This document shows positions 36,395-45,724 of a DNA stretch of 64,000 bases, one piece after another; the first letter of the stretch is position 1, and every line of letters starts with the position of its first letter. Below the pieces are notes generated by a model, which was not told the origin of the DNA, made no database searches, and saw only the letters and a program-made list of their open reading frames with translations. The position numbers and the translations under genes are program-made. The DNA comes from an uncultured Cohaesibacter sp. GTDB lineage: Bacteria > Pseudomonadota > Alphaproteobacteria > Rhizobiales > Cohaesibacteraceae. The stretch spans positions 2,485,001 to 2,549,000 of the forward strand of contig NZ_OY782764.1 of NCBI RefSeq assembly GCF_963678225.1. Reading direction: 5' to 3'.

Positions 36395-38050
36395 TCAGCT
36401 CCAGCCGCCACCATAGGTCTTGTAGAAGATATGCAAGCCGATTTTCTTGCGCTTCTTCATGGTGCGCGCCCATTTGGGATGAACATAGGTGGCGTGATAG
36501 TGGGTGGAGGAACCAACGGATTTGAGCCAGACCTCTTCATTCACGACTTCACCAGCCAGCTTCCAGGCAAGATCCCAGGCTTTCTTTGAGCGGACACGAT
36601 CTGGAATGCCATCGCAGGCAAAGGAGAACTGACAGGCATTGCGCTTGTGCTGGTTCTGGTAAACCACACCGCAGATCGAATTCGGATAAGCCGGATTCTT
36701 AACCCGGTTCAAGACAACCTGACCGACTGCAATCTGACCATCCTCCGGCTCGGAGCGACTTTCGAAATAGATTGCATTGGCAAGGCAGGTCTTCTGCTTT
36801 TTCGTGTAGGACGATTTCGGCAGTTTGTTCGTCACCCAAGCGTGCTCGCCCCGGGCATCAATCTTGGCCTTCTTGCTGGAGAAGTTGAACCAGCTCGCCC
36901 AACGGGACTTTTTCTTGGTCTTTTCTTCCTTGTCATCATCAGCAAGCTTGGCGAGTTTCAATTCGGCGTGGCGTTCGCGGCTGAGAGCCAGAGTTGGAGG
37001 AATGTCTTCCTCGTCCTGTTGTTCGGCCACCTGCTGTTCACGCTTTTCTGCTTCTGCGACAATAGGTGAAATATCAAGCGGCTTACTGACCTTGGCATTC
37101 TGGCTACTGTCATCGGACGAACCCGAGAAGGGAACGCGCACGCGAGGCAGGGCATCGATCGGGGCAATGGAGGCCAACACAGGTGCCTGAGTGGTTTCCT
37201 CTTCCGTTGCTTCGTTCTCGTCCTCAGAGTTGATATCGTCAATGGCATCAAGCACTGTGACTTGATTTTCTTCGCTGATAGCCCCCTTGCGCTGTTCTGT
37301 CAGAATGGCTTCAAATGGCGCTTCGGTACTGTCCCCTGTTGGGGCATAGGCCATGGCAGTCGAACCAGTAACCATTGGATCGGTGTTCTGCACCAGCGGA
37401 TCGATGGCTCCATTCTGCGCGACCATGACGGCAGGACCAGCAGAGATGGTCTCCGTCTTCAGGAATTGGTGCGCATCCGCCATCACCAGACGCAAATCGT
37501 CTGCCGGCGCAAAGGCCAGTTTGGGCAGGGCGTCATTGCTTTCCTCGGCCATCGGGCTGGCCATATGCCATACGGAGCCGGACCAGTTCATGGCAATGTT
37601 GCGCCGACCATGAGAAACCTTGAATGGTTCGAATGCCCAACGACGGCGGCGATCCCCTTTGCCTTCATTGTTGACGTTGAAGGTTTCCTCCAGATCTGAA
37701 TATTTCGCAATCTGATAGGTTTCGCGCGTTTGCAGCAGCTTATCCTTGCCGGATGGCTCAGACATCTGGATATAGGTACCCTTATTGAACTGTCCTGCAG
37801 CACTCAGCGCCTTGGGAACCGGAGGAGTGGTGGGCTGCGTACTTGCATGCAAGCGCGCCACAGTCTGCTCTGGAGTGGTTGTCTGGGTGAAGATCTCTCC
37901 GGTCCAGCCCTGCTCGCGCAGGTCAGCCAGTGAAACGGCTGCAGATCTGTCCTCGTCGAGAGATTGAGTGAAAGAAAGGACCAGACCGGTGCTTATCATC
38001 AGACAGGTGGTCAGACCAAGGCTCTTCTGGCCCAGTAGGGATTTCGACAT
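36395..38050 (-). CDS. SleB-type cell-wall hydrolase with long N-terminal region
   Basis: A 551-residue protein. The start is placed at MSKSLLGQKSLGL; eight more residues are possible. A hydrophobic stretch near residues 12-30 (LTTCLMISTGLVLSFTQ) suggests a signal or anchor. Residues of about 40-420 are low in hydrophobic content and rich in Pro, Thr, Glu and Lys, with acidic (DEDENEATEEETTQ-like) and basic (KKKSRWASWFNFSSKK) patches, so probably disordered. The C-terminal ~130 residues form the Hydrolase_2 (SleB) domain: CLANAIYFESRSEPEDGQIA, VGQVVLNRVKNPAYPNSICG, CQFSFACDGI and HYHATYVHPKWA. The Glu in YFESR is the likely catalytic residue. It probably trims peptidoglycan at the cell envelope. 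Confidence 0.9.
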   Translation of the reverse strand: MSKSLLGQKSLGLTTCLMISTGLVLSFTQSLDEDRSAAVSLADLREQGWTGEIFTQTTTPEQTVARLHASTQPTTPPVPKALSAAGQFNKGTYIQMSEPSGKDKLLQTRETYQIAKYSDLEETFNVNNEGKGDRRRRWAFEPFKVSHGRRNIAMNWSGSVWHMASPMAEESNDALPKLAFAPADDLRLVMADAHQFLKTETISAGPAVMVAQNGAIDPLVQNTDPMVTGSTAMAYAPTGDSTEAPFEAILTEQRKGAISEENQVTVLDAIDDINSEDENEATEEETTQAPVLASIAPIDALPRVRVPFSGSSDDSSQNAKVSKPLDISPIVAEAEKREQQVAEQQDEEDIPPTLALSRERHAELKLAKLADDDKEEKTKKKSRWASWFNFSSKKAKIDARGEHAWVTNKLPKSSYTKKQKTCLANAIYFESRSEPEDGQIAVGQVVLNRVKNPAYPNSICGVVYQNQHKRNACQFSFACDGIPDRVRSKKAWDLAWKLAGEVVNEEVWLKSVGSSTHYHATYVHPKWARTMKKRKKIGLHIFYKTYGGGWS

Positions 38051-38442
38051 TCTGTCACCAATTACACAACGCAACTATTACACTCTATCGCGTATCCCGT
38101 TGATACTCGCATACAGGACCGCGCACGCAGAACAACCGGCGAACTGACCGGTTCAAGAGAGAATAATGCACCATTAACCTTGAGAGAGCGTTAACGACAC
38201 GCTCGGCGGTAAAGATGCGGTAAAGCGTTATTGAGGCGAAGCTTGGGCAGGAAAAATTTTCTCTAAGCAAATTTGACAATATGACCAAATTGGCTACGGG
38301 AAAGTGTGGAGGAGTGGGGCAAATTGCAACGGTTTGCTCCGCAAAAAACCCAAGACCGTTCTAGTCGCCTATGCACATTTCTGGTTGTGGCTGCTGCGTG
38401 CTATCAAACGGGTAGCGGACAGAATACCTCTCGGGTGAGCAT

Positions 38443-38478
38443 AAAAAAATGCCCGGAGCCCAATGAAGGGTCCGGGCA
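38443..38478 (-). terminator. Strong orphan minus-strand terminator
   Basis: TGCCCGGA-G-CCC-AATGAA-GGG-TCCGGGCA (38450-38478). On the minus strand the stem is followed by seven T (38449-38443). The nearest upstream minus-strand gene, meaB, ends 411 bases away. Confidence 0.85.
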
Positions 38479-38479
38479 A

Positions 38480-38640
38480 GTAATACCTGTATATCTGCCC
38501 TTCCGTTTGGTTCAAACCAGCAAAGAACCGAAAACGTAGGAGGCGAATGTCAGAACAGTCCCCGCAGAATGTCCGCACTACACCTAGAGCCAAATAAGGT
38601 GACGCTCTCCTGAGCACACATACAAGCAATCTAAATCTAA
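38480..38640 (-). ncRNA. Candidate small RNA ending at the orphan terminator
   Basis: The stretch before the strong minus-strand terminator has no coding frame, is richer in GC than the AT-rich sequence upstream (38641-38830), and ends in a classical intrinsic terminator. That pattern suits a small RNA of roughly 150-200 bases. The 5' end is a guess; I do not recognise a known family. A long meaB 3' UTR is the alternative. Confidence 0.3.
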
Positions 38641-38888
38641 CTGGAAATGAATATTAAATCACCCCAAAAGTGATGTTTTTCGCTTTTTAATTTATCCAAT
38701 TTACCAAATGCCCAATAGGAAAAAGTTATGAATAGAAAAATTTTTCATTTGATTTGCCTCTTACATCACCAGACGCAAGTGTTCGTAGCGAATAGTTTAT
38801 TAACAATTGGTCAGTTTTGTTTCATATCAATAATTCTCGATATAGTCTATGTATGGAAGCGTTTCAGGTGAATTGTTGTTGGCGTGTT

Positions 38889-39899
38889 TTATTTAGTCCT
38901 GATTGTATCGGTCAGGCGGCGCTCCAATTCTTTTGTGATGATGTGGTCTGCCATGAAGGGACCTCCAGCCCGCATGATCTCGGAAGCTGGGTTGATCTGG
39001 GCCAAGCCTATCTCTCCGAATTTTCTTCTGATGCGATCCACTAGCCAAACCGTCGCCTGATCTTGGCGAAATGACATGAATTGATCGCTTTCCAGCAAAC
39101 TGCCACGGTGATCATCGATTGCCTCTATAAGTTGTTGTAACCCTGTATCGTCCATGGCCGAGACCAGTAAGACCGGCACGGACCAGGTCTTTTCCTTGCG
39201 CATGGTGAGTGAAAGGGCTCCCTCCACATCGGCCTTGGCTCGCCTTGCCAGAGGACCGACATCCGCTTTGGTAACCACTATGATGTCAGGAAGTTCCATA
39301 ACCCCTGCTTTCATGAATTGCAGGCTGTCGCCCGAACCGGGCTGGATACAGAGCACCACACTATCGGTGGCAAAGGCAATGTCTGATTCTGATTGCCCAA
39401 TCCCCACAGTTTCCACAAGCACCCGGTCAAACAGGGCGCGCATCAGCACAATGGCTGCCACCGCCTCATGAGAAAGGCCGCCCAGCCGGTCGCGCGCTGC
39501 CATTGAGCGGACGAATACATCCTTGTCGGTCGGGTCCGTATCCAGGCGTGTCCGGTCTCCGAGCAATGCTCCAAGGGAAAAACGGGAAGAGGGGTCTACC
39601 GCGACAACGCCCACGCGTTCACCATTTGCCCGCCAATGGCGGATGAGGCTGTTGGTTAATGTGGATTTGCCCACGCCCGGCGGGCCGGTGAGCCCTACGA
39701 CATGCGCTTGTGCATTGCGGGCAGCCTCATCAAGCAGCTGTGCGATGGCTTCATTGCCTTCTTCAGATTCCAAGGCGCTGAGTGCCCGCGCCAATGCGCG
39801 CTTGCCCCCATCGCGGATGGCCGAAAGGGAAAGGGGAGATCTCTGGCTCGAGCTGGACTGGTTGCGCATGGGGCTCCGTTGATGATTTAACCGTTCCAT
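38889..39899 (-). CDS. meaB: MeaB/ArgK-type G-protein chaperone of methylmalonyl-CoA mutase
   Basis: A 336-residue P-loop GTPase (start at the ATG of MERLNHQR; a GTG six codons earlier and an ATG at MRNQSS are alternatives). Walker A is GLTGPPGVGKSTLTNSLI, followed by VGVVAVDPSSRFSLGALLGD and TRLDTDPTDKDVFVRSMAAR. VLVETVGIGQSESDIA is the switch/Walker B region, and VVTKADVGPLARRAK gives the base-specificity (NKAD-like) motif. The C-terminal helices are a dimerisation arm. It gates adenosylcobalamin delivery to methylmalonyl-CoA mutase, which is not in the window. Confidence 0.93.
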   Translation of the reverse strand: MERLNHQRSPMRNQSSSSQRSPLSLSAIRDGGKRALARALSALESEEGNEAIAQLLDEAARNAQAHVVGLTGPPGVGKSTLTNSLIRHWRANGERVGVVAVDPSSRFSLGALLGDRTRLDTDPTDKDVFVRSMAARDRLGGLSHEAVAAIVLMRALFDRVLVETVGIGQSESDIAFATDSVVLCIQPGSGDSLQFMKAGVMELPDIIVVTKADVGPLARRAKADVEGALSLTMRKEKTWSVPVLLVSAMDDTGLQQLIEAIDDHRGSLLESDQFMSFRQDQATVWLVDRIRRKFGEIGLAQINPASEIMRAGGPFMADHIITKELERRLTDTIRTK

Positions 39900-40056
39900 A
39901 TCGCTTAGCACACGCACGTTATGTCGCCAGACAGACGTTAGACTTAGGCGGGAAGGCTAGGAGAATTCAACGCAACAGAAAGAGGGTCAGAAAAGAGAGA
40001 GCCAGTAAGGGGAGGCGTCAGAGGCGCAAGCCCCTGCTTCAAAAGAGATTGCCCCT

Positions 40057-40689
40057 TCAGAAAAGAATCTGTGCGGCCTGCCAGATGAGGTGCATGCCCC
40101 AAAGGGAGAGAATGCCTCCGGAAATGAAATCGACTGCCTGCATGAAGCGGTCCGGCACCCTTTCGCGTACCAGCGCCGTCAATCCGACAAGGATGCACCA
40201 CCACAGCGCCGAACCGCAGAAAACTCCGAAGACCAGCCAGAAAGCCGCATCGGGGCCATTCTCGACTCCCTTGGAAAGCCCCGAGATCATGCCGATGAAA
40301 GCGATGATGGTCGCCGGGTTGGAAAGCGTAAGCAGAAAGGTCGTTGCATAAGCCTTGAGCGGTGCGTGCACGGAAGGGGCCGCAGCCGGATCATGAGGCT
40401 GGGCCTCAAAACCGCGCCGAAAGGTTGTCACCCCCAGATAAAGGATCAACAGTCCACCGGCCAGCCGCATCCAGTCACCGTGACTGACCAGCAGGCCAGA
40501 CACGGCAAGCCCGGTGGCGGCGAGAATACCATATAAACCGTCAGCAGTAGCCGCGCCCATGCCGGTGGCAAGTCCCATCAAACGCCCCTCGCGCAAGGTG
40601 CGACGGATGCATAACAATCCGATCGGGCCAACGGGTGCCGCTATGGCAAGGCCAATCACAATCCCCTGAAGATAAACGCTGCTCATCAT
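40057..40689 (-). CDS. LysE-family amino-acid exporter
   Basis: A 210-residue inner-membrane protein with about six membrane segments. The N-terminus GIVIGLAIAAPVGPIGLLCI contains the family PxGP signature, and RRTLREGRLMGLATGMGAAT follows as usual. LLTLSNPATIIAFIGMISGL carries the second conserved helix with NP. A hydrophilic loop (about 90-110, rich in Pro and Ala) separates the halves. LysE/RhtB proteins export amino acids or related metabolites. No LysG-type regulator is adjacent, so the substrate is open. Confidence 0.9.
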   Translation of the reverse strand: MMSSVYLQGIVIGLAIAAPVGPIGLLCIRRTLREGRLMGLATGMGAATADGLYGILAATGLAVSGLLVSHGDWMRLAGGLLILYLGVTTFRRGFEAQPHDPAAAPSVHAPLKAYATTFLLTLSNPATIIAFIGMISGLSKGVENGPDAAFWLVFGVFCGSALWWCILVGLTALVRERVPDRFMQAVDFISGGILSLWGMHLIWQAAQILF

Positions 40690-40949
40690 GAAAATCCGGC
40701 ACTAAAAGGCCTCTTTCTGCTTTGCGTCTTGCCACAGAAAGAGGTGTAAATGGGCACGCTGTACCGGATATTTTAGGGCTGGAACTCAGTTTTGAACAAT
40801 AGATTATTGGTGGATATTGTTGGAGCAATAATTATGACGGATATTGAAAAATTTTCCGCAAAAGTTGCGGAAGTGCCTGTGGATCACTGTCGTCTGGCCG
40901 AATAATTTACGGCGCCCATACAAGGCCAAAAGTGCTGTTGGTGTCAGAA

Positions 40950-40971
40950 TGGGGGAAGAGACCTTCCCCCA
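40950..40971 (-). terminator. Hairpin after the PPDK gene
   Basis: TGGGGGAAG (40950-40958) pairs with CTTCCCCCA (40963-40971) around AGAC; the stem is perfect but no T-run follows on either strand. It is only 7 bases from the stop codon. It may act as a 3' stabiliser or weak terminator. Confidence 0.45.
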
Positions 40972-40977
40972 CTGAGC

Positions 40978-43647
40978 TCAGATCCGTTGATGGCGCCGCA
41001 GGGTGGCCTGCGCGGCAGAGAGACGGGCAATGGGCACGCGATAGGGCGAGCAGGAAACATAATCGAGCCCGACCCGTTCACAGAACTCGATGGATACCGG
41101 GTCGCCGCCATGTTCGCCGCAGATGCCCAACGTGATATCCGGACGGGCAAAGCGCCCACGCTCAGAGGCGATTTCAATCAGTTCGCCTACACCCTCGATA
41201 TCAATCGAGATGAAGGGATCCTGTTCCAGAACACCAGCCTTGATATAGTCCGCAATGAAACGGGCAGCATCATCACGGCTGATACCGTAAGTGGTCTGCG
41301 TCAGATCGTTGGTGCCGAAGGAAAAGAATTCGGCCGATTCCGCGATCTTGCGGGCCTGAAGTGCTGCGCGAGGCAATTCGATCATGGTGCCGACGCGATA
41401 ATCAATCTCGTGGCCCATTTCCTTCATCACCGCTTTGGCCGTCGAATCAATACGGGCCTTGACGAATTCCAGTTCTTCGCGGATGGAGACCAGCGGTACC
41501 ATGATTTCCGGCTGAACCGGAGCGCCCGTCTTTTCTCCCGCCGAGACGGCTGCCTCGAAAATGGCTCGGGCCTGCATTTCCACCACCTCGGGCTTGGAAA
41601 TGGCAAGGCGGCAACCGCGATGGCCGAGCATCGGGTTGAACTCATGCATGGCATGGATGCGGCTCGTCAGGCTGTCTTCGTCAATCTTGAGTGCATGCGC
41701 CATGGCCGCAATGTCATGGCGATTATTCGGCAGGAATTCGTGCAGCGGCGGGTCCAGCAGGCGGATGGTGACCGGCAGCCCGGCCATGGTTTCAAACAGG
41801 GCTTCGAAGTCAGCCCGCTGCAATGGCAATAGCTTGTCCATCGAGCGGCGGCGATCTTCTTCGCTGGTGGCAATGATCATGGCGCGGATATCGAAGATGC
41901 GATCATCCTGAAAGAACATATGCTCGGTGCGGCAAAGGCCGATGCCCTCGGCGCCGAACTCCCGGGCGGCCTTGGCGTCTTGTGGCGTGTCCGCATTGCA
42001 ACGCACCTTGAGGCGGCGGATCTTGTCGACCCACCCCATCAGCGTGGCGAATTCTTCGCTTAGCTCTGGATTCTGCATCTGCACATCGCCATTGAGCACA
42101 TCGCCTGAGCTGCCATCAATGGTGATGAGATCGCCCTTGCGGAGCACGACTGAGCCAACAGTGACGCTTTCTTCCTTATAATCGATATGCATCGCGCCAG
42201 CGCCGGTGACGCAGGGAATGCCCATGCCGCGCGCCACAACGGCAGCATGGCTCGTCATACCACCACGTGCGGTAACGATGCCACGGGCCACATGCATGCC
42301 GTGCACGTCTTCCGGACTGGTTTCCACCCGCATCAGAATGACTTGCCGCCCATGGCTGACAAATTCTTCTGCGTCTTGCGTGCGAAATACCAGATGACCG
42401 GAGGCCGCACCCGGAGAGGCTGCCATGCCCTTGGCAAAGACCACGCGCTTTTCACTGTCGGAAATGGTTGGATGCAGCAACTGGTCCAGCGAGCGCGGAT
42501 CGACGCGGGCAACCGCCTCGGATTCCGTGATGAGCCCTTCTTTGGCCAGATCGACTGCAACCCGAAGGGCTGCTTTGGGGGTGCGTGTTGCCGCGCGGGC
42601 CTGCAACATCCACAATTTGCCCTTCTCAATGGTGAAGCCGAGCTTCATCATGTCCATATAGTGGGTTTCCAGACGATCGCAAAGCTTAAGAAACTCGCTG
42701 AAGATGTCTGGCATCAGCTCTTCCATGCTTTTGACGTCAGACCCTTCCGAGTGGAGAAGGGGAAGGGGCTTGGCGGAGCTGGATTCCATATCCTCGCCAT
42801 GGGCACGGAGCAAGAAGCTGCCTCCAAGGGTCTTCTCACCGGTTTCCTGACTGCGCGTAAAGGCAACCCCAACCGCGGACTTGTCATCAAGATTGCCGAA
42901 CACCATGGCCTGGACATTGGCCGATGTGCCCCAGTCTTCCGGGATATCATGAAGATGACGATAGGTGATGGCGCGGGCATTCATCCATGATGAAAAGACG
43001 GAACTGATAGCCCCCCAGAGTTGCTTCTGGATATCCTGCGGGAAGGGCTCATCCAGTTCATCCTGCACCATGGCCTTGAACTGCTCGATGATGGTCTTCC
43101 AGTCTTTAGCGCTGAGGTCCGCGTCGAAAAGGATCTCGCGCTCGTCCTTGTAATCCTCGATGATTTCTTCAAAGGCGATCTGGTCGATGCCCAGCACGAC
43201 ATCGCTGTATTTCTGAATGAAGCGGCGGTAATTGTCATAGGCAAAGCGTTCGTCACCGGTCTCGCGGGCGAGTGCCTCCACCGTTTGGTCATTAAGTCCC
43301 AGATTGAGGATCGCTTCCATCATGCCGGGAATAGAAATGCGAGCCCCCGAGCGGATGGAGAGCAAAAGCGGCTTGTCCGGATCGCCAAGACGACGGCCCG
43401 TCAGCGCATGAATGCGCTTAATTGCAGCATCCACTTCGCCTTTCAGGCTGGAGGGGTAAACATGCCCCATGGCAAAGTAGCTGTTGCAGAGTTCGGTCGT
43501 GATGGTGAAGCCGGGGGGCACCGGCAGGCCCATATTGGTCATTTCAGCCAGGTTCGCGCCTTTGCTGCCCAGCAGGTTGCGCATACGCGCATTGCCGTCT
43601 GCTTCACTGCCGCCAAAATTGTAAACCCAATGAGATGCCAGAACCAT
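40978..43647 (-). CDS. ppdK: Pyruvate, phosphate dikinase
   Basis: A full-length 889-residue enzyme interconverting pyruvate + ATP + Pi and PEP + AMP + PPi. The ATP-grasp part opens with LLGSKGANLAEMTNMGLPVP and PGFTITTELC. The swivelling phosphohistidine domain has TARGGMTSHAAVVARGMGIP with the catalytic His. The C-terminal TIM barrel carries GLCRTEHMFFQDDR, MLGHRGCRLAISKPE, FFSFGTNDLTQTTYGISRDD and GICGEHGGDPVSIEFCERVG with the catalytic Cys in GICGEHGG. It gives gluconeogenic or anaplerotic flexibility. No PPDK regulatory protein gene is adjacent. Confidence 0.97.
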   Translation of the reverse strand: MVLASHWVYNFGGSEADGNARMRNLLGSKGANLAEMTNMGLPVPPGFTITTELCNSYFAMGHVYPSSLKGEVDAAIKRIHALTGRRLGDPDKPLLLSIRSGARISIPGMMEAILNLGLNDQTVEALARETGDERFAYDNYRRFIQKYSDVVLGIDQIAFEEIIEDYKDEREILFDADLSAKDWKTIIEQFKAMVQDELDEPFPQDIQKQLWGAISSVFSSWMNARAITYRHLHDIPEDWGTSANVQAMVFGNLDDKSAVGVAFTRSQETGEKTLGGSFLLRAHGEDMESSSAKPLPLLHSEGSDVKSMEELMPDIFSEFLKLCDRLETHYMDMMKLGFTIEKGKLWMLQARAATRTPKAALRVAVDLAKEGLITESEAVARVDPRSLDQLLHPTISDSEKRVVFAKGMAASPGAASGHLVFRTQDAEEFVSHGRQVILMRVETSPEDVHGMHVARGIVTARGGMTSHAAVVARGMGIPCVTGAGAMHIDYKEESVTVGSVVLRKGDLITIDGSSGDVLNGDVQMQNPELSEEFATLMGWVDKIRRLKVRCNADTPQDAKAAREFGAEGIGLCRTEHMFFQDDRIFDIRAMIIATSEEDRRRSMDKLLPLQRADFEALFETMAGLPVTIRLLDPPLHEFLPNNRHDIAAMAHALKIDEDSLTSRIHAMHEFNPMLGHRGCRLAISKPEVVEMQARAIFEAAVSAGEKTGAPVQPEIMVPLVSIREELEFVKARIDSTAKAVMKEMGHEIDYRVGTMIELPRAALQARKIAESAEFFSFGTNDLTQTTYGISRDDAARFIADYIKAGVLEQDPFISIDIEGVGELIEIASERGRFARPDITLGICGEHGGDPVSIEFCERVGLDYVSCSPYRVPIARLSAAQATLRRHQRI

Positions 43648-43913
43648 TTTCTTCCATTCCTTCTGCGTTATGAGTCCTTAGTACCTTTCCCAACGCTCAG
43701 ATCAAGGTGAAACTGGGGTACACCTCTATTTTTCTGCGTGCTGGTGCATTGAAAGTGTCAAAATTGCGGTGCGTTGGCGTAACTTTCCTGTTCGCTGTCA
43801 TGGCAGTGTCATTAGCTGTCGATAGTTTTCGACCAATATTCGGTCCTCTTTTCCAAGGGCCTTGATTGTCTATCGTGTCATTTTTCATTCTTTGGGCTTC
43901 AGGCAGGTTTGCA

Positions 43914-44261
43914 ATGTATACGGCGTCCGACATCTGGAATGCGCAATCGCGCGCGCAAATCATTCTGTCCGCATTGGCGCAGGAAACACGATTGGAAGTT
44001 TTTCGTCTCCTGTCTCAGGCCGGGCCAGACGGTATGGGCGCTGGCGCCATCGCCAAGGCGCTAGACGTTCCACACAACACCCTTTCCACTCATCTATCCA
44101 TTTTGCAACGGGCCGGTCTCATCCGCTCCGAACGTCAAGGCCGGAATATCATCTATTTTGGCCTGCAGGATTGCCTCACCGACCTCATGGCCTTTCTGCA
44201 GGATGAATGCCCGCAAGCCATGCCCACAGGGGAAGACGAGATGGTGGTAAAAGAAGCGTGA
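43914..44261 (+). CDS. arsR: ArsR-family metalloregulator
   Basis: A 115-residue winged-helix repressor. The start at MYTASDIWNAQSRAQI is preferred; a Met 16 codons upstream adds an unlikely hydrophobic stretch. The core is LSALAQETRLEVFRLLSQAG, then AIAKALDVPHNTLSTHLSIL (recognition helix) and RAGLIRSERQGRNIIYFG. The As(III) motif ELCVCD of the E. coli type is absent. The only cysteines lie in QDCLTDLM and QDECPQA near the C-terminus, so metal would be bound elsewhere. It heads arsC and aqpS on the same strand. Confidence 0.88.
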   Translation: MYTASDIWNAQSRAQIILSALAQETRLEVFRLLSQAGPDGMGAGAIAKALDVPHNTLSTHLSILQRAGLIRSERQGRNIIYFGLQDCLTDLMAFLQDECPQAMPTGEDEMVVKEA

Positions 44262-44398
44262 TCTAATCCACCAGATCCAGCTCATTCGCCAAAAAAGTGT
44301 GGTGTTTGTTTGCCTATCTTTCTAATGTAGCAAGGGACGATCCCGCCCCTGTGACGCCTCCAGTGTCACCCTCAGAGCGCCCCTGTGAAGGACCCCAA

Positions 44399-44905
44399 AT
44401 GCAGAATGTGCTATTTTTATGTACTGGCAATTCATCCCGCTCTCTCATGGCCGAGGCCATTCTCGGGCGTATGGGGCAGGGGCGTTTCAAGGCCTTTTCC
44501 GCAGGCAGTCAGCCAGCTGGTCAGCCCAACCCGTGGGCCATCCAGTTACTTGAACAGTTTGGCTATCAGATCTGTCGGCTGCGCTCGAAAAACTGGAGCG
44601 AATATAGCCGTCCGGGATGTCCGCAGATGGATCATATCATCACGGTCTGTGACAGGGCGGCGGGTGAAACCTGCCCCATCTGGCCTGGCAACCCCTCCAC
44701 CGCGCATTGGGGCATTGCCGACCCTGCTGCTGAAGTGGGGGACGACAAGGATATGCAACTGGCATTCCTGACGGCCTATGCGCACCTGTCCGATCGCATC
44801 GGCCGCTTTGTCGCTCTGCCCATCGAAAGCATGGATGCAGAAACCCTGCGTCAGGCAATGCAAGAGATCGGCAATCTTTCGGGAGCAACCGGAGACCACA
44901 TTTAA
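44399..44905 (+). CDS. arsC: Arsenate reductase, low-molecular-weight phosphatase type
   Basis: A 168-residue reductase. The start at MQNVLFLCTGNSSRSLMAEA follows GAAGGA; a longer frame is not supported. The P-loop C-x5-R is Cys8 to Arg14. The second redox pair lies in ITVCDRAAGETCPIWPGNPS, the rhizobial ArsC pattern, so electrons probably come from thioredoxin. It reduces As(V) to As(III). The TAA stop shares its last A with the ATG of aqpS (TAATG), a coupling overlap. Confidence 0.92.
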   Translation: MQNVLFLCTGNSSRSLMAEAILGRMGQGRFKAFSAGSQPAGQPNPWAIQLLEQFGYQICRLRSKNWSEYSRPGCPQMDHIITVCDRAAGETCPIWPGNPSTAHWGIADPAAEVGDDKDMQLAFLTAYAHLSDRIGRFVALPIESMDAETLRQAMQEIGNLSGATGDHI

Positions 44906-45567
44906 TGGCTTATACTCTGAGGGCTCAGCTTTTGGCTGAATTCTTGGGCACAGGAATACTTCTTTGTACCATCATCGGTTCCGGCATCATGACCGGCAGT
45001 CTTTCTCCAGACAATGCAGGCGTCGCGCTCTTTGGCAACACAGTGCCTCCGGCTGCGATCCTGTTCGTCCTCATCACTATCTTTGCCCCCATTTCGGGTG
45101 CGCATTTCAATCCGGCGGTGACGCTCACTTTTGTCGTGCGTAAGGAATTCCCTCCACGCAAGGCGCTGATGTTTGTCGCCATGCAGCTTCTTGGTGCCGT
45201 GGCCGGAACGATGCTGGCCAACTTCATGTTCAGCGAACCGCTTATTTCCATGGCAACCTATCAACGCTTCGGCCCTCAGCAATGGGTGGGCGAGCTGGTT
45301 GCCACAGGAGGGCTGTTGCTCACGATCCTTGTCTGCATGCAAACCAAGCCTCAATCGATCCCTCCAGCCGTTACGCTTTATGTGACGGCGGCGATCTGGT
45401 TTACCTCATCCACCTGTTTTGCCAATCCGGCTGTTTCCATCGGGCGGGCCTTCTCGGATACATATGCAGGGCTCCGACTACAGGATGGAATTGTCTTTGC
45501 CGTGTGTCAGTTGCTCGCTGTCTTTCTCGTCTTGCCGCTCGTCAAACTGGTGCTTGAACAAAAATAG
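44905..45567 (+). CDS. aqpS: Aquaglyceroporin, AqpS-like arsenite channel
   Basis: A 220-residue MIP-family channel with six membrane segments. The two pore motifs are GAHFNPAVTLTFVVRKEF and TCFANPAVSIGRAFSD. In rhizobial ars operons an aquaglyceroporin replaces the ArsB/Acr3 pump: arsenate is reduced inside and arsenite leaves down its gradient. The same arsR, arsC and channel set is seen here, with no pump gene in the window. The length is a little short for MIP proteins but both NPA motifs are complete. Confidence 0.9.
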   Translation: MAYTLRAQLLAEFLGTGILLCTIIGSGIMTGSLSPDNAGVALFGNTVPPAAILFVLITIFAPISGAHFNPAVTLTFVVRKEFPPRKALMFVAMQLLGAVAGTMLANFMFSEPLISMATYQRFGPQQWVGELVATGGLLLTILVCMQTKPQSIPPAVTLYVTAAIWFTSSTCFANPAVSIGRAFSDTYAGLRLQDGIVFAVCQLLAVFLVLPLVKLVLEQK

Positions 45568-45724
45568 GGCAGGACTGTCTGCGCCGGAAGGCCCCGTCTG
45601 CGGCCCCTTGCGCGCGTTGCCCCAAGACTTGTTAAGGGTGACTGCTATTCTGTCTTGACCAAAGCAGCGGTGATCGGCTTACTTGAAAGCAGGGAGCAGA
45701 CATCAGGGATAAAGGACCAAACCC

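Larger units (their letters stand above)
38051..38888. other. 838-base intergenic region
   Basis: It contains no credible coding frame. It holds the hydrolase promoter at its low end and a very strong minus-strand terminator at 38443-38478 that lies 411 bases past the meaB stop. The stretch 38480-38640 between them may encode a small RNA. Confidence 0.5.

Noticed and set aside
37620-37640. GGTTCGAAT stretch resembling a tRNA T-loop
   Set aside because: Lies inside the SleB-type hydrolase gene and no cloverleaf is possible.
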